In this document: positions 8,395 through 17,257 of the stretch, in pieces
Layout of the letters: each line of letters opens with the position of its first letter
Position numbering within the stretch: the first letter of the stretch is position 1
NCBI GenBank assembly: GCA_001915995.1
Contig: MNRO01000017.1
Location: forward strand, 62,001-126,000
DNA: 64,000 nucleotides
Source of the DNA: Clostridium sp. 26_21
GTDB taxonomy: Bacteria > Bacillota > Clostridia > TANB77 > CAG-508
Direction of reading: 5' to 3'
Made by a program: the position numbers and the translations under genes
Notes under the pieces: model-generated
What the model saw: only the letters and a program-made list of their open reading frames with translations
Database searches by the model: none
Told to the model about the DNA's origin: nothing

Positions 8395-11300
8395 TTATTC
8401 AAAATAATCATATTCACGATTATCTTCCACATTTTCAAAATCATCAATATCATTAAGCATATCTTTGTATTTTTTTCTTATTTCTTCTGTTGTCTTTGCA
8501 CTTCCATCTTGTTGTACCATTCTCTCAACATATTCTTGTCTTCCTTCTTTTCCTATAGGTACTCCTTCTGTATAGTCCAAATTACTTTTAAATCTATATA
8601 TTTGAATTGACTGTTTAATTGAATTTTCTAATCCATCTAATTTATGATTTTCTCTCAAATAATTAGCATATCTAATTATTTTTTGCTGCTCATTTACATC
8701 TTGAATACCCTCTCTTGCTAAATAATTTTGCGCAACTGAAATCATTTTATTAGAATTACGTCCATATGTTTCTTTATAATATTTCTTTACATCTTCTCTT
8801 TCTGCCCAATCCCTAGCAATTTGCTTCTTTCTTGCCTCTTCACTATCACCATATCTTACATCTCTTATAACATCTTTTATAAATCTTTCACCTGCATTAG
8901 AAACCTTTTTTCCAGCAACATATCCACCCGCAAATGATGTAACAGCCTCTTTCATTGTATATTTTCCATCAGCCATACTAATACCAGCTTGTACTGCTGT
9001 AGTAGCTACACCCATAGTTGTTGCAACTGCTCCCTTAGCTATTTTTCCTCCTAATCTTGTAATATTTTCTTCTACACCTTTATTTGTATTCCATACTGGT
9101 TTTATTGCTTGATGTGCTACATTTCCAATTCCACTAATTGTTCTTCTACTCATCCTATTTAGTGTTCCTCTTTCTTCTTTTTCAACATTTTCTCTTTCAT
9201 CTATATTTTGAACACTATTCATATTTAGATTTACATTACTTCTCACATTATTTTCTTCTCTACTATTTCTATTCTGACTCATTTCTCTAGTATTTCTCTT
9301 TTGACTCATTTCTCTAACTGTTTTTCTATTATTTTTTCTAAATAATTTTTTAAATGGATTATCCATTTTTATTCCAGCCCCAACAACTCCAGAGCTTTCT
9401 TCATCTGTATCACTTGCTATATTATCATTATTTGATGATATACCAGTCTCTCTATTTGCATTTTTCATTTTTCTTACAGAATTTGATTCATTTTCAGTAT
9501 TAGTAGTTTGTTTTGATGTATATGTTTCTTTTTCTATATTTGTATTTTCTACAGAGTCTTCATTATTTTTTCCTAACTTAAACATTTGTAATTCATCGAA
9601 CTTAGATTCATATGCAGAATAATCTTTTGCTCTTAAAGCCATCTCGGCCTCACATTCAAGAATTTCCTCTTTATTATTATTACTTTTTGCTTCTTCATAT
9701 CTAAATGCAAGATCAGAATCTGAAAAACCTGCAAATCTACCTTTAATAAAAGCCTTTGGTCCTCCATGTTTACTCATATATTTATTTTCTAACATTCTTC
9801 TCTTTAATACATCAAAATATTTTTGAGCTTCATCATTTTTTCCTTCTTTTAAACATTCTTTCATTTTCATAAGTATTTGATTTGAATTCATATTTGAAAA
9901 CTCATCATTATATTGGAATGCTAGTTTTGAATCAGAAAATGCTTTTTCATTTTTTGCTATTGATATCTCTAATTGCCTAAATGCCCCAATATTCTCATTA
10001 CTCCAGCCTTTTCCTTTAACTCCCATTCTTGTTCCATTTTTCTTTAAGTAATTAAAATTAGCATTAAATGGCTGAAAATCTTTTTCTATATTTTTAAAAT
10101 CTTTTTCTGTAAATCCTTTTCTTGCATCAAAAATACTTCTATCTATATTCAAAGAGTTTCTTCTTTTATTAATTTCTCTAGCTCTTTTTCCATATTTCTT
10201 TTCAAATAACTCATCTTGTCTTTCTTCGTCTTCAAAATCACTTTTTTCATTCAATTTATCTCCAGAATCACTCTTTTTATTAAGAGTAAAATCATTTGAT
10301 TGAGAAAGTGTATTTCTTAGTTTTTTCGTACCATTCCATACGGATGAAGCCATTACCAATGCACCCGTTGAACCAGCAAGGCCTCCAACCATTCCACCAC
10401 TAGCTCTATTAAATCCAAAAATTCTTTTAAACAATTTTTCAGCTTCTGCTAAATAAAACAATGCTACAATTACATAAACTGGATTATTAACTGAAATTTT
10501 TATAGCAGACCCAATTAAAATGTCATATAATAATAAATGCATTGGTTGTAATAACGCATTATATGTATATTCTCTTAGCCAAAAACTAAATACTCTTGAT
10601 TTTCCACTTCCTTTTTTATCAAGAGGGTATATCATTGCAACTAATGGTGCAAAAATTGTTAATAATGCCATTTTTAAGGTTCTTGAAAAATATATAAATG
10701 TAAATTTAAATGTTAATGTAATAAAAACTATATATATAACAATATATATTAATTGTTTCTTTAAAGAATATTGCTGAGCTTGAAACCTAGCAAGCCCCAT
10801 AAAATTTGTCATAAATGTTTTATCTGCTCCAAATATAACCTTTATATTTCCTATACTATCTCCAAGCAAAGTTGTTATTCTTTGTATCACTATTATAACA
10901 AATGCCATTATATAATGCATTGCAAAAACTAATATCATAGCAATAACCCAATTAGCTATACTATTCTTATAGTCTGCTTTTTTCTCTGAACTTGAGCTAA
11001 AAATAATCATTATTCCTAAATATATAAGAATTGATAACAATCCAACAATAGCAATATATCTTAATACCTTATACCATGAAGCAACTGTACTCCTTAATGC
11101 ATTCCAACCATCTGAGTCATTTGGCTGAATTTTCTTATCTTTCACTACATTTCCACTAATAAAATCAATTCCAAATAATTCGACTTCTCCTTTAAAAATT
11201 TCTTCAGGTGTATATTTAAAATTTGGATATTTTAAATTTAATATCTGTCCATTAGAATCTTTAAATTCATCAATTTCATCTTGTGAAAATGTCTTGGTTT

Positions 11301-11649
11301 CATTTGATTCAGATATATTAGATGTATCTAACTCACTCCATTTTACCATTACTTTTTCACGATTAGTTCCTAACATACATCTTGATAAAACTGAAATTAT
11401 TGAATCTCCTAGAGCTCTAACAAGCTCCAATAATGGTTGTAACATTGTACCAGTATCATCATCAATTTCACTTTTTAAGTTGTCATCATCTTTATTTGTA
11501 ACATTCTGATTTTCATCAATATTTTCTTTTATTTCATTTCCATTTTCATCTACAGGAACTGCAAATGTGATCTCTGGTTTCAAAATTTGAAATATTAAAC
11601 ATAATAAAATCATACTCACAAAAATTTTATATATTATTTTTTTATTCAC
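8395..11649 (-). CDS. Giant VirB6/TrbL-like channel protein, paralogue 1
   Basis: A 1084-aa protein with a signal peptide (about 1-30), an extracytoplasmic segment ending in YPNFKYTPEEIFKGE, and a polytopic membrane core (about 190-430). The core contains VLRYIAIVGLLSILIYLGI, the conserved NALLQPMHLLLYDILIG and YLAEAEKLFKRIFGF. A long, highly charged cytoplasmic tail (about 450-1084) follows. The tail ends with a domain shared with the next three genes (PVWNT..., AVQAGISMADGKYTMKEAVT). VirB6 proteins form the inner-membrane channel core of T4SSs; the core motifs recur in four consecutive genes. This copy is the most divergent and has the longest tail. ATG 11649 follows GAGGTGAGAAAG. Family assignment rests on membrane topology and operon position. 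Confidence 0.75.
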   Translation of the reverse strand: MNKKIIYKIFVSMILLCLIFQILKPEITFAVPVDENGNEIKENIDENQNVTNKDDDNLKSEIDDDTGTMLQPLLELVRALGDSIISVLSRCMLGTNREKVMVKWSELDTSNISESNETKTFSQDEIDEFKDSNGQILNLKYPNFKYTPEEIFKGEVELFGIDFISGNVVKDKKIQPNDSDGWNALRSTVASWYKVLRYIAIVGLLSILIYLGIMIIFSSSSEKKADYKNSIANWVIAMILVFAMHYIMAFVIIVIQRITTLLGDSIGNIKVIFGADKTFMTNFMGLARFQAQQYSLKKQLIYIVIYIVFITLTFKFTFIYFSRTLKMALLTIFAPLVAMIYPLDKKGSGKSRVFSFWLREYTYNALLQPMHLLLYDILIGSAIKISVNNPVYVIVALFYLAEAEKLFKRIFGFNRASGGMVGGLAGSTGALVMASSVWNGTKKLRNTLSQSNDFTLNKKSDSGDKLNEKSDFEDEERQDELFEKKYGKRAREINKRRNSLNIDRSIFDARKGFTEKDFKNIEKDFQPFNANFNYLKKNGTRMGVKGKGWSNENIGAFRQLEISIAKNEKAFSDSKLAFQYNDEFSNMNSNQILMKMKECLKEGKNDEAQKYFDVLKRRMLENKYMSKHGGPKAFIKGRFAGFSDSDLAFRYEEAKSNNNKEEILECEAEMALRAKDYSAYESKFDELQMFKLGKNNEDSVENTNIEKETYTSKQTTNTENESNSVRKMKNANRETGISSNNDNIASDTDEESSGVVGAGIKMDNPFKKLFRKNNRKTVREMSQKRNTREMSQNRNSREENNVRSNVNLNMNSVQNIDERENVEKEERGTLNRMSRRTISGIGNVAHQAIKPVWNTNKGVEENITRLGGKIAKGAVATTMGVATTAVQAGISMADGKYTMKEAVTSFAGGYVAGKKVSNAGERFIKDVIRDVRYGDSEEARKKQIARDWAEREDVKKYYKETYGRNSNKMISVAQNYLAREGIQDVNEQQKIIRYANYLRENHKLDGLENSIKQSIQIYRFKSNLDYTEGVPIGKEGRQEYVERMVQQDGSAKTTEEIRKKYKDMLNDIDDFENVEDNREYDYFE

Positions 11650-11668
11650 TTTCTCACCTCCATTCTTT

Positions 11669-14611
11669 TTATGAAGTCATTTTATCAAAATATCTTATTG
11701 CTGCACTAACTATAACTTCTTGTCTCCTTACTCCACTTGCCTCTTCATCTTTCATACCATTTGTTATTACATCCAAATATTCTTTCTCTTTTTCTTTGTC
11801 ATAAGTTATAGAAGATATATTCTTTTTCTTTCTTATTTTCTTCTGTAATAATATTGATATTGCAACAGCGTCTTCTTCATCTTGTTTCGCTTCTAAAACT
11901 TTCTTCTTTTGTTTATCATTCAAATAATTTTTCTTATCTGTAATTTCCTTTGTTGTTTCTTTTGAAACTTTATTTGAATATTTTATACATTGTTTTATTT
12001 CATCAAAATTTGTAATTCCTCTTGTCACATAATTTTCTATAATTCTCTCTCTATATGTTTTCCATTCACTTCCATAATGTTCTTTACAGAATTTTATTAC
12101 ATCATCTCTGTTTCTAAAGTTTTCTTTATATTCTTCCATTTTTTCTTTATTAGTTAAACCTTGATATGCTCCTTCTTCAAAATTAGTCATAGTATTGTCC
12201 ATAATATTTCCCGTTAAAGCAAATCCTGCGCCAAAAGCTGCAATTCCTTCAACTGGATTATATTTTCCATCTGTTAAACTAATTCCTGCTTGAACAGTTG
12301 CTGCCGTAATACCAACTGCTGTTCCAACTACTCCTTTCGCAGTTTTTCTTATAAGTCTTTTTCCATTCCAGCTTGCACTTTTTTGAGTATCCCATACAGG
12401 TTTTACTATTTTTCTTCCAACAGCTCTAACTCCTCTTGCAGTTTTCGTATTCGCTAATTTAATTGTTTTTCTTCCAAGTTCATTATCTAATGCTTTATTT
12501 TTAATTCTATTAACTTTATTTGCAATTTGTCTTATTGGATATTTATTATTATTTTCCATTCTTTTTTGAGCTCTCGTTTTTACTTTTGAATTTAACCTAG
12601 GTCTACCTATTGGATTAAATCCAACTTGTTGTCCATTATTTGAATTATTAGTATTGATTATTGCTCTACCTACTCTAGAACCATTATTACTACTTTCTGT
12701 TCTTATTCCTCTATTAGGATTTTCATTACCTGTAGTTTCTGTATTAGTATAAATTCCCACTCTATTTCGTCTAGCATTTACATTTTGACCACTACTTGAA
12801 TCACTTATATCATCATCACCTACTATTAGATCTGATTCTTGAAAATCATTATTAGTTATACCTGGATATCCAATATAAGCATTATTGCCTTCATTATTAC
12901 CCATTTTGTTTTTTTCAATAAAACTTTTCATTCCTTTAGCAGCTGTTAATAATGGCACTGCACCTAATCCTCCTACCATACCATTTTTTACTTTATCAAA
13001 ACCAAAAATCTTTTTAAACATTTTTTCAGCTTCTGTCATAAATTTTAAAACAGCTATTGCATATATTGGATTTTTTACTGCTATTGCTATTGAAGAACTA
13101 ACAAGTATATAATAAAGTAGGAAATGCATTGGTTGTAATAATGCATTAAATATGTATTCTTTAAACCATGTAGAAAAGCTTTGAGATTTTCCATCTATCA
13201 TTTTATCTATTGGATATGTAAATGCAATTATTGGAGCAATCATTGTTAAAAAAGCCATACTTATTACTCTCTTAATATATATAATAGTAAATTTAAATGT
13301 ATATCCTACAAGCAATATATATAATACCTCATATCCGATTTTAACAAAGAGTGTATCATATTGTGTACAAAATCTTACAAATCCAATAAGATTAGTTCCA
13401 AATGATTCATATCCATTTCCAGCAGCAACTCTTAAAATTGGCATTGTAGAATTTAACATTTCATTGATTTTAGAAACAATTGCTATAATAAATGACATTA
13501 TATAATGCATTGAATATAACATTGCAAAACCGATAAGCCAGTCAATTATCCACTCTTTGTATTTTGCTTTTTGTTTTGAAATTGAACTTATTAATATTTT
13601 TATACCTGTATATATTAATACAGATAAAAATCCAATAGTAGCAATTAATCTTAACACTTTATAACAATTTGAAATTGTTTGCCTAACAACACCTAATCCT
13701 TCTGCTTGACCAACTCCAGAAATAAAATCTATATTTAAAAGACTTATCTTTCCTGAAAATATTTCTTCTGGCGAATAATGTATATGTGGATATTCAACAT
13801 TACTCATCACTCCTTTTGTACCAATAACTACAATTTTTTGATTTAAAGATATGTCAAACATTGTATCAATATTTCTACTATCAACAACTTTAAGTTTATC
13901 TATATAATTTGTTTTTACATAATTAGTTAATTGATTATTATCTATAGCATCTGAATACATAACCCATTGTAATGCACCTAAAAGAGTATCTGCTACGCAA
14001 TTTACAAGAAAAAATAATGGTTTTAATATAACTCCACCCAAATCCCAGTCTGTTTCACCAGAATATGATTTTCCTTCTACTATTACATCATTTTTATAAT
14101 TTTTTGCCATTAATTTTTTTTGTTTTTCATTATTTGCATCTGTATTATCTTCTCCTGTATTTTTTATTGTTTTTATATCACTTAGTAATATTTGAGTATA
14201 TGCTCCATATGTATTATTAGCACTTCTATAACTTTGATTTGTTCCTGTTGTTATGTTCATATTAAAAGCTAATATAACAGTTGTATCATCATTTATTTTT
14301 ATTGAACTTCCTTCAACAGATTGCACAGATCCTGCTGTTCCATTAGTCAAATCTATCCCACAAATTTGGGCTAATTCTTCTGTTGTTCCTTTATAATTAT
14401 ATTCTTCTTCTAAATTTTTTCTCAATTCTTCTACTACTTGTTTTTTCAAACTTATATATGTATCTGCTCCAACTTGTCCTACCTCAATTTTTATATCATT
14501 AAGATTTTTCTCTACTGAATCTGCTCTTACTATATATATAAATATCCAATTAAACAAAATTACAATTATACTTATACTAATCAGTACTTTATTAAAAATA
14601 TTTTTTACCAT
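11669..14611 (-). CDS. Giant VirB6/TrbL-like channel protein, paralogue 2
   Basis: A 980-aa protein with a signal peptide (about 1-31, ending VRADS), a 270-residue extracytoplasmic region, and the motif EYPHIHYSPEEIFSGKISL just before the membrane core (about 310-540; FNALLQPMHFLLYYILV, KFMTEAEKMFKKIFGF). A low-complexity Asn/Arg-rich linker follows, then the shared C-terminal domain with VRAVGRKIVKPVWDTQKSA and VQAGISLTDGKYNPVEG. The C-terminal end (about 850-980) is a charged helical region. It is separated from paralogue 3 by 86 bp containing a hairpin that is repeated after that gene. Probable channel-core subunit; the tail probably contacts cytoplasmic ATPases or substrates (inference). 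Confidence 0.75.
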   Translation of the reverse strand: MVKNIFNKVLISISIIVILFNWIFIYIVRADSVEKNLNDIKIEVGQVGADTYISLKKQVVEELRKNLEEEYNYKGTTEELAQICGIDLTNGTAGSVQSVEGSSIKINDDTTVILAFNMNITTGTNQSYRSANNTYGAYTQILLSDIKTIKNTGEDNTDANNEKQKKLMAKNYKNDVIVEGKSYSGETDWDLGGVILKPLFFLVNCVADTLLGALQWVMYSDAIDNNQLTNYVKTNYIDKLKVVDSRNIDTMFDISLNQKIVVIGTKGVMSNVEYPHIHYSPEEIFSGKISLLNIDFISGVGQAEGLGVVRQTISNCYKVLRLIATIGFLSVLIYTGIKILISSISKQKAKYKEWIIDWLIGFAMLYSMHYIMSFIIAIVSKINEMLNSTMPILRVAAGNGYESFGTNLIGFVRFCTQYDTLFVKIGYEVLYILLVGYTFKFTIIYIKRVISMAFLTMIAPIIAFTYPIDKMIDGKSQSFSTWFKEYIFNALLQPMHFLLYYILVSSSIAIAVKNPIYAIAVLKFMTEAEKMFKKIFGFDKVKNGMVGGLGAVPLLTAAKGMKSFIEKNKMGNNEGNNAYIGYPGITNNDFQESDLIVGDDDISDSSSGQNVNARRNRVGIYTNTETTGNENPNRGIRTESSNNGSRVGRAIINTNNSNNGQQVGFNPIGRPRLNSKVKTRAQKRMENNNKYPIRQIANKVNRIKNKALDNELGRKTIKLANTKTARGVRAVGRKIVKPVWDTQKSASWNGKRLIRKTAKGVVGTAVGITAATVQAGISLTDGKYNPVEGIAAFGAGFALTGNIMDNTMTNFEEGAYQGLTNKEKMEEYKENFRNRDDVIKFCKEHYGSEWKTYRERIIENYVTRGITNFDEIKQCIKYSNKVSKETTKEITDKKNYLNDKQKKKVLEAKQDEEDAVAISILLQKKIRKKKNISSITYDKEKEKEYLDVITNGMKDEEASGVRRQEVIVSAAIRYFDKMTS

Positions 14612-14630
14612 TACTTCACCTCTTCTCTAT

Positions 14631-14698
14631 AAAAGTAACTTTTTTAATTACATTCCTTTGATTTTTAAAGGAATGTAATTCCTAAAAATCACTTTTAT
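14631..14698. repeat. Intergenic hairpin repeat, copy 1
   Basis: A perfect 14-bp inverted repeat, AATTACATTCCTTT at 14646-14659 with its complement at 14667-14680, lies inside a ~68-bp block. The block is repeated almost exactly at 17189-17257. Neither side of the hairpin has a U run, so it is not a standard terminator. It may be an mRNA processing or stability element between VirB6 cistrons, or just part of the duplicated gene unit. Confidence 0.8.
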
Positions 14699-17169
14699 CA
14701 ATTTACCATTTTTTGATACCATCTAATTGCTGCATTTCTATCTCTTATTCTCTTTGCTTCTGCCTCTGCTTGATTATTATCCATACCTGCTGTTTTAGCT
14801 AATATTTCTTCATCTTCAGCATCAAAATCATATACTGATTTTAAAGTTCCTTCTTTTGCCTTCTGTTTTTGGATATTTTTTATTGCAACTGCTGAAGCAT
14901 CAAGTTTCTCTTGTTCTATTGCTTTTTGATCATCTGTTAAATCATCTCTTGAATCTATTCCACTTTCTTTATACATTTTATCAGAGTATTTCATCATTTC
15001 TTTCATTTCCTTCAAATCTGTACAACCTCTGCTTACATAATTATCTGACATTCTATCACGATATTCCTTCCAATCTTTACCATAATTTTGTTTACAGAAA
15101 TCTATTACATCATCTCTATTTTTAAAATCCTCTTGATACCTTTCTAGTTTCTCATTTTTTTCTTGGTCTGATAAATCATTATTCATTAAATAATCATTAT
15201 ATCCTTCATCAAATGTATTTACAAGCCCTTCAGCTTTATTTCCAGCAAAGGCAAAACCTGCCCCAAATGCAGTTACTCCTTCAAGTGGATTATATTTTCC
15301 ATCTGTTAAACTAATTCCTGCTTGAACAGCTGCTGCTGTAACACCAACTGCAGTTCCAATTGCTCCTTTTGCTAATTTTCTTGTTAATCTTTTTCTATTC
15401 CATTTTGCTGTTTTTTGAGTATCCCATACAGGTTTTACTATTTTTCTTCCAACAGCTCTAACTCCTCTTCCTGCTTTTGTATTTGCCATTTTTGTTACAG
15501 CTTTACCAGCATCACTTCCTTTTACTTTATCTGCCATTTGTTGAAAAGCGCTTTTATCTTTAGGTTGTTTTGTCTTTATTCCAGATAATACTGGAGGTTG
15601 TAATACTCTATGAGCATTTTGATTTTGTTGACTATTGTTATTATGTTGTTGATTATTTCCATTATTATTGTTTTGTTGTTGATTATTTCCAGATTGTTGT
15701 GGTAATGCTCCAGAATTTCCCATATCTAATCCTGCATTTGAAAAATCTTTATTTGTAGCTCCAGGTGATGGCATTTTTCCTTCAGCAACATTTCCTTTTC
15801 CTTTTCCTAACATTCCAACCATTTTTGATGCAATTGTACTACCGATAATAGCATCTTGCATTCCTTTAACTGTACCAAATCCATTTGCCTTATCAAATCC
15901 GAAAATTTTCTTTAATAATCTCTCACCTTCTGTCATAAATGCTAATATTACTATTGCATATAATGGATTTTTTGCAGCAATCATTACTGATGAACCAACT
16001 AAAATATAATACAATAATAAATGCATTGGTTGAAGTAACGCATTAAATATGTATTCTTTAAGCCATGCATCAAAACCTTGTGCTTGACCATCTGCCATTT
16101 TATCTATTGGATATGTAAATGCTACTATTGGCGCTATCAATGTTAAAAATGCCATATTTACAAGTCTTTTTAAATATACAATTGTAAATTTTATTGTATA
16201 TGTTGTTAACATTACATATAATATTAAATATCCAACTTTAAACATTGGAACTGATGACTGTGCTAAAAATCTTACAAGTCCAATTAGATTTGTTACAAAT
16301 GTATCTGATTTCTCATTAAACCACATTACTTTCTCTACATAAAAATGAACAGTAATATATTCCATTGAGTTTGATAATAATTTCGTAAATTGCCCTATTA
16401 TCGCAATTATAAAACTCATGATATAATGTAAAAGAAATAATATTGCAAATCCAATAAGCCAATTTATTATCCATTCTTTATATTTAGCTTTATCTTGAGC
16501 TATAGAACTTGTCATTATTTTTATACCTGTATATATTAATACAGATAAAAATCCAACAATTGCAATTAATCTTAATGCTTTATACCATGATGCAATAACA
16601 TTTCTAACATTTGCTAATCCTGTTGATTGTCCATTTCCTGAAATAAAATCTATATTCAATAAACCTATTTTTCCAGAAAAAATCTCTTCACAACTATAAT
16701 GAATATGTGGAAATTTTAACTTTGCATATTTTTGAAGAATTGATACATCTAAAAATTCTTCCTCACTCACTTTCCCATTATCAAATTCTGCATCCTTAAT
16801 TTCTTCTGTCATTATATTGAAAGAACCAGATGTTGCTTCAATAATATTACTCATTTCTCCATTATTACTTTCATCTGATAACATTATTTTTTGCATTGTC
16901 GAATTAATTGCATCAAATATAGTTAATACAAGTTCAAATAGTGGATTTAACAATACTCCACCAAGAGATTTATCAAACTCGTCTTCCCCTCCATCATATA
17001 TATCTTCAGTTCCATCAGCTTCATTATAAAGAATTTTTAAATATCCATCTTCCCAACCAAACCAAGTAAATTTTCTAGCAAAAACTTTATTAGGAATAAT
17101 AAAATTCATTATAAATATAACTATTAACATTATAATAACAAATTTTTTAATAATTTCTTTTTTCCTCAT
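14698..17169 (-). CDS. Giant VirB6/TrbL-like channel protein, paralogue 3
   Basis: An 823-aa protein. It has a signal or anchor segment (about 1-31), a short extracytoplasmic part ending in KFPHIHYSCEEIFSGKIGL, a polytopic core (about 185-430; FNALLQPMHLLLYYILVGSS, AFMTEGERLLKKIFGFDKA), a Gln/Asn-rich linker (about 480-520), the shared C-terminal domain (VKPVWDTQKTAKWNRKRLTR, VQAGISLTDGKYNPLEG) and a charged helical end. It is closest in sequence to paralogue 4, including the FAGNKAE/D-VNTFDEGYNDYL stretch, so these two are the most recent duplicates. ATG 17169 follows AGGAGGATAT. It ends with TGA at 14698-14700 inside the intergenic hairpin block. Confidence 0.78.
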   Translation of the reverse strand: MRKKEIIKKFVIIMLIVIFIMNFIIPNKVFARKFTWFGWEDGYLKILYNEADGTEDIYDGGEDEFDKSLGGVLLNPLFELVLTIFDAINSTMQKIMLSDESNNGEMSNIIEATSGSFNIMTEEIKDAEFDNGKVSEEEFLDVSILQKYAKLKFPHIHYSCEEIFSGKIGLLNIDFISGNGQSTGLANVRNVIASWYKALRLIAIVGFLSVLIYTGIKIMTSSIAQDKAKYKEWIINWLIGFAILFLLHYIMSFIIAIIGQFTKLLSNSMEYITVHFYVEKVMWFNEKSDTFVTNLIGLVRFLAQSSVPMFKVGYLILYVMLTTYTIKFTIVYLKRLVNMAFLTLIAPIVAFTYPIDKMADGQAQGFDAWLKEYIFNALLQPMHLLLYYILVGSSVMIAAKNPLYAIVILAFMTEGERLLKKIFGFDKANGFGTVKGMQDAIIGSTIASKMVGMLGKGKGNVAEGKMPSPGATNKDFSNAGLDMGNSGALPQQSGNNQQQNNNNGNNQQHNNNSQQNQNAHRVLQPPVLSGIKTKQPKDKSAFQQMADKVKGSDAGKAVTKMANTKAGRGVRAVGRKIVKPVWDTQKTAKWNRKRLTRKLAKGAIGTAVGVTAAAVQAGISLTDGKYNPLEGVTAFGAGFAFAGNKAEGLVNTFDEGYNDYLMNNDLSDQEKNEKLERYQEDFKNRDDVIDFCKQNYGKDWKEYRDRMSDNYVSRGCTDLKEMKEMMKYSDKMYKESGIDSRDDLTDDQKAIEQEKLDASAVAIKNIQKQKAKEGTLKSVYDFDAEDEEILAKTAGMDNNQAEAEAKRIRDRNAAIRWYQKMVN

Positions 17170-17188
17170 ATATCCTCCTTTCTTAATT

Positions 17189-17257
17189 AAAAGTAACTTT
17201 TTTAATTACATTCCTTTGATTCAAAGGAATGTAATTCCTAAAAATCACTTTTTATCC
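17189..17257. repeat. Intergenic hairpin repeat, copy 2
   Basis: Second copy of the block at 14631-14698. AATTACATTCCTTT at 17204-17217 pairs with its complement at 17223-17236; the loop is 5 nt here and 7 nt in copy 1. Flanks AAAAGTAACTTTTTT and CCTAAAAATCACTTTT are also conserved. It separates VirB6 paralogues 3 and 4. Confidence 0.8.
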
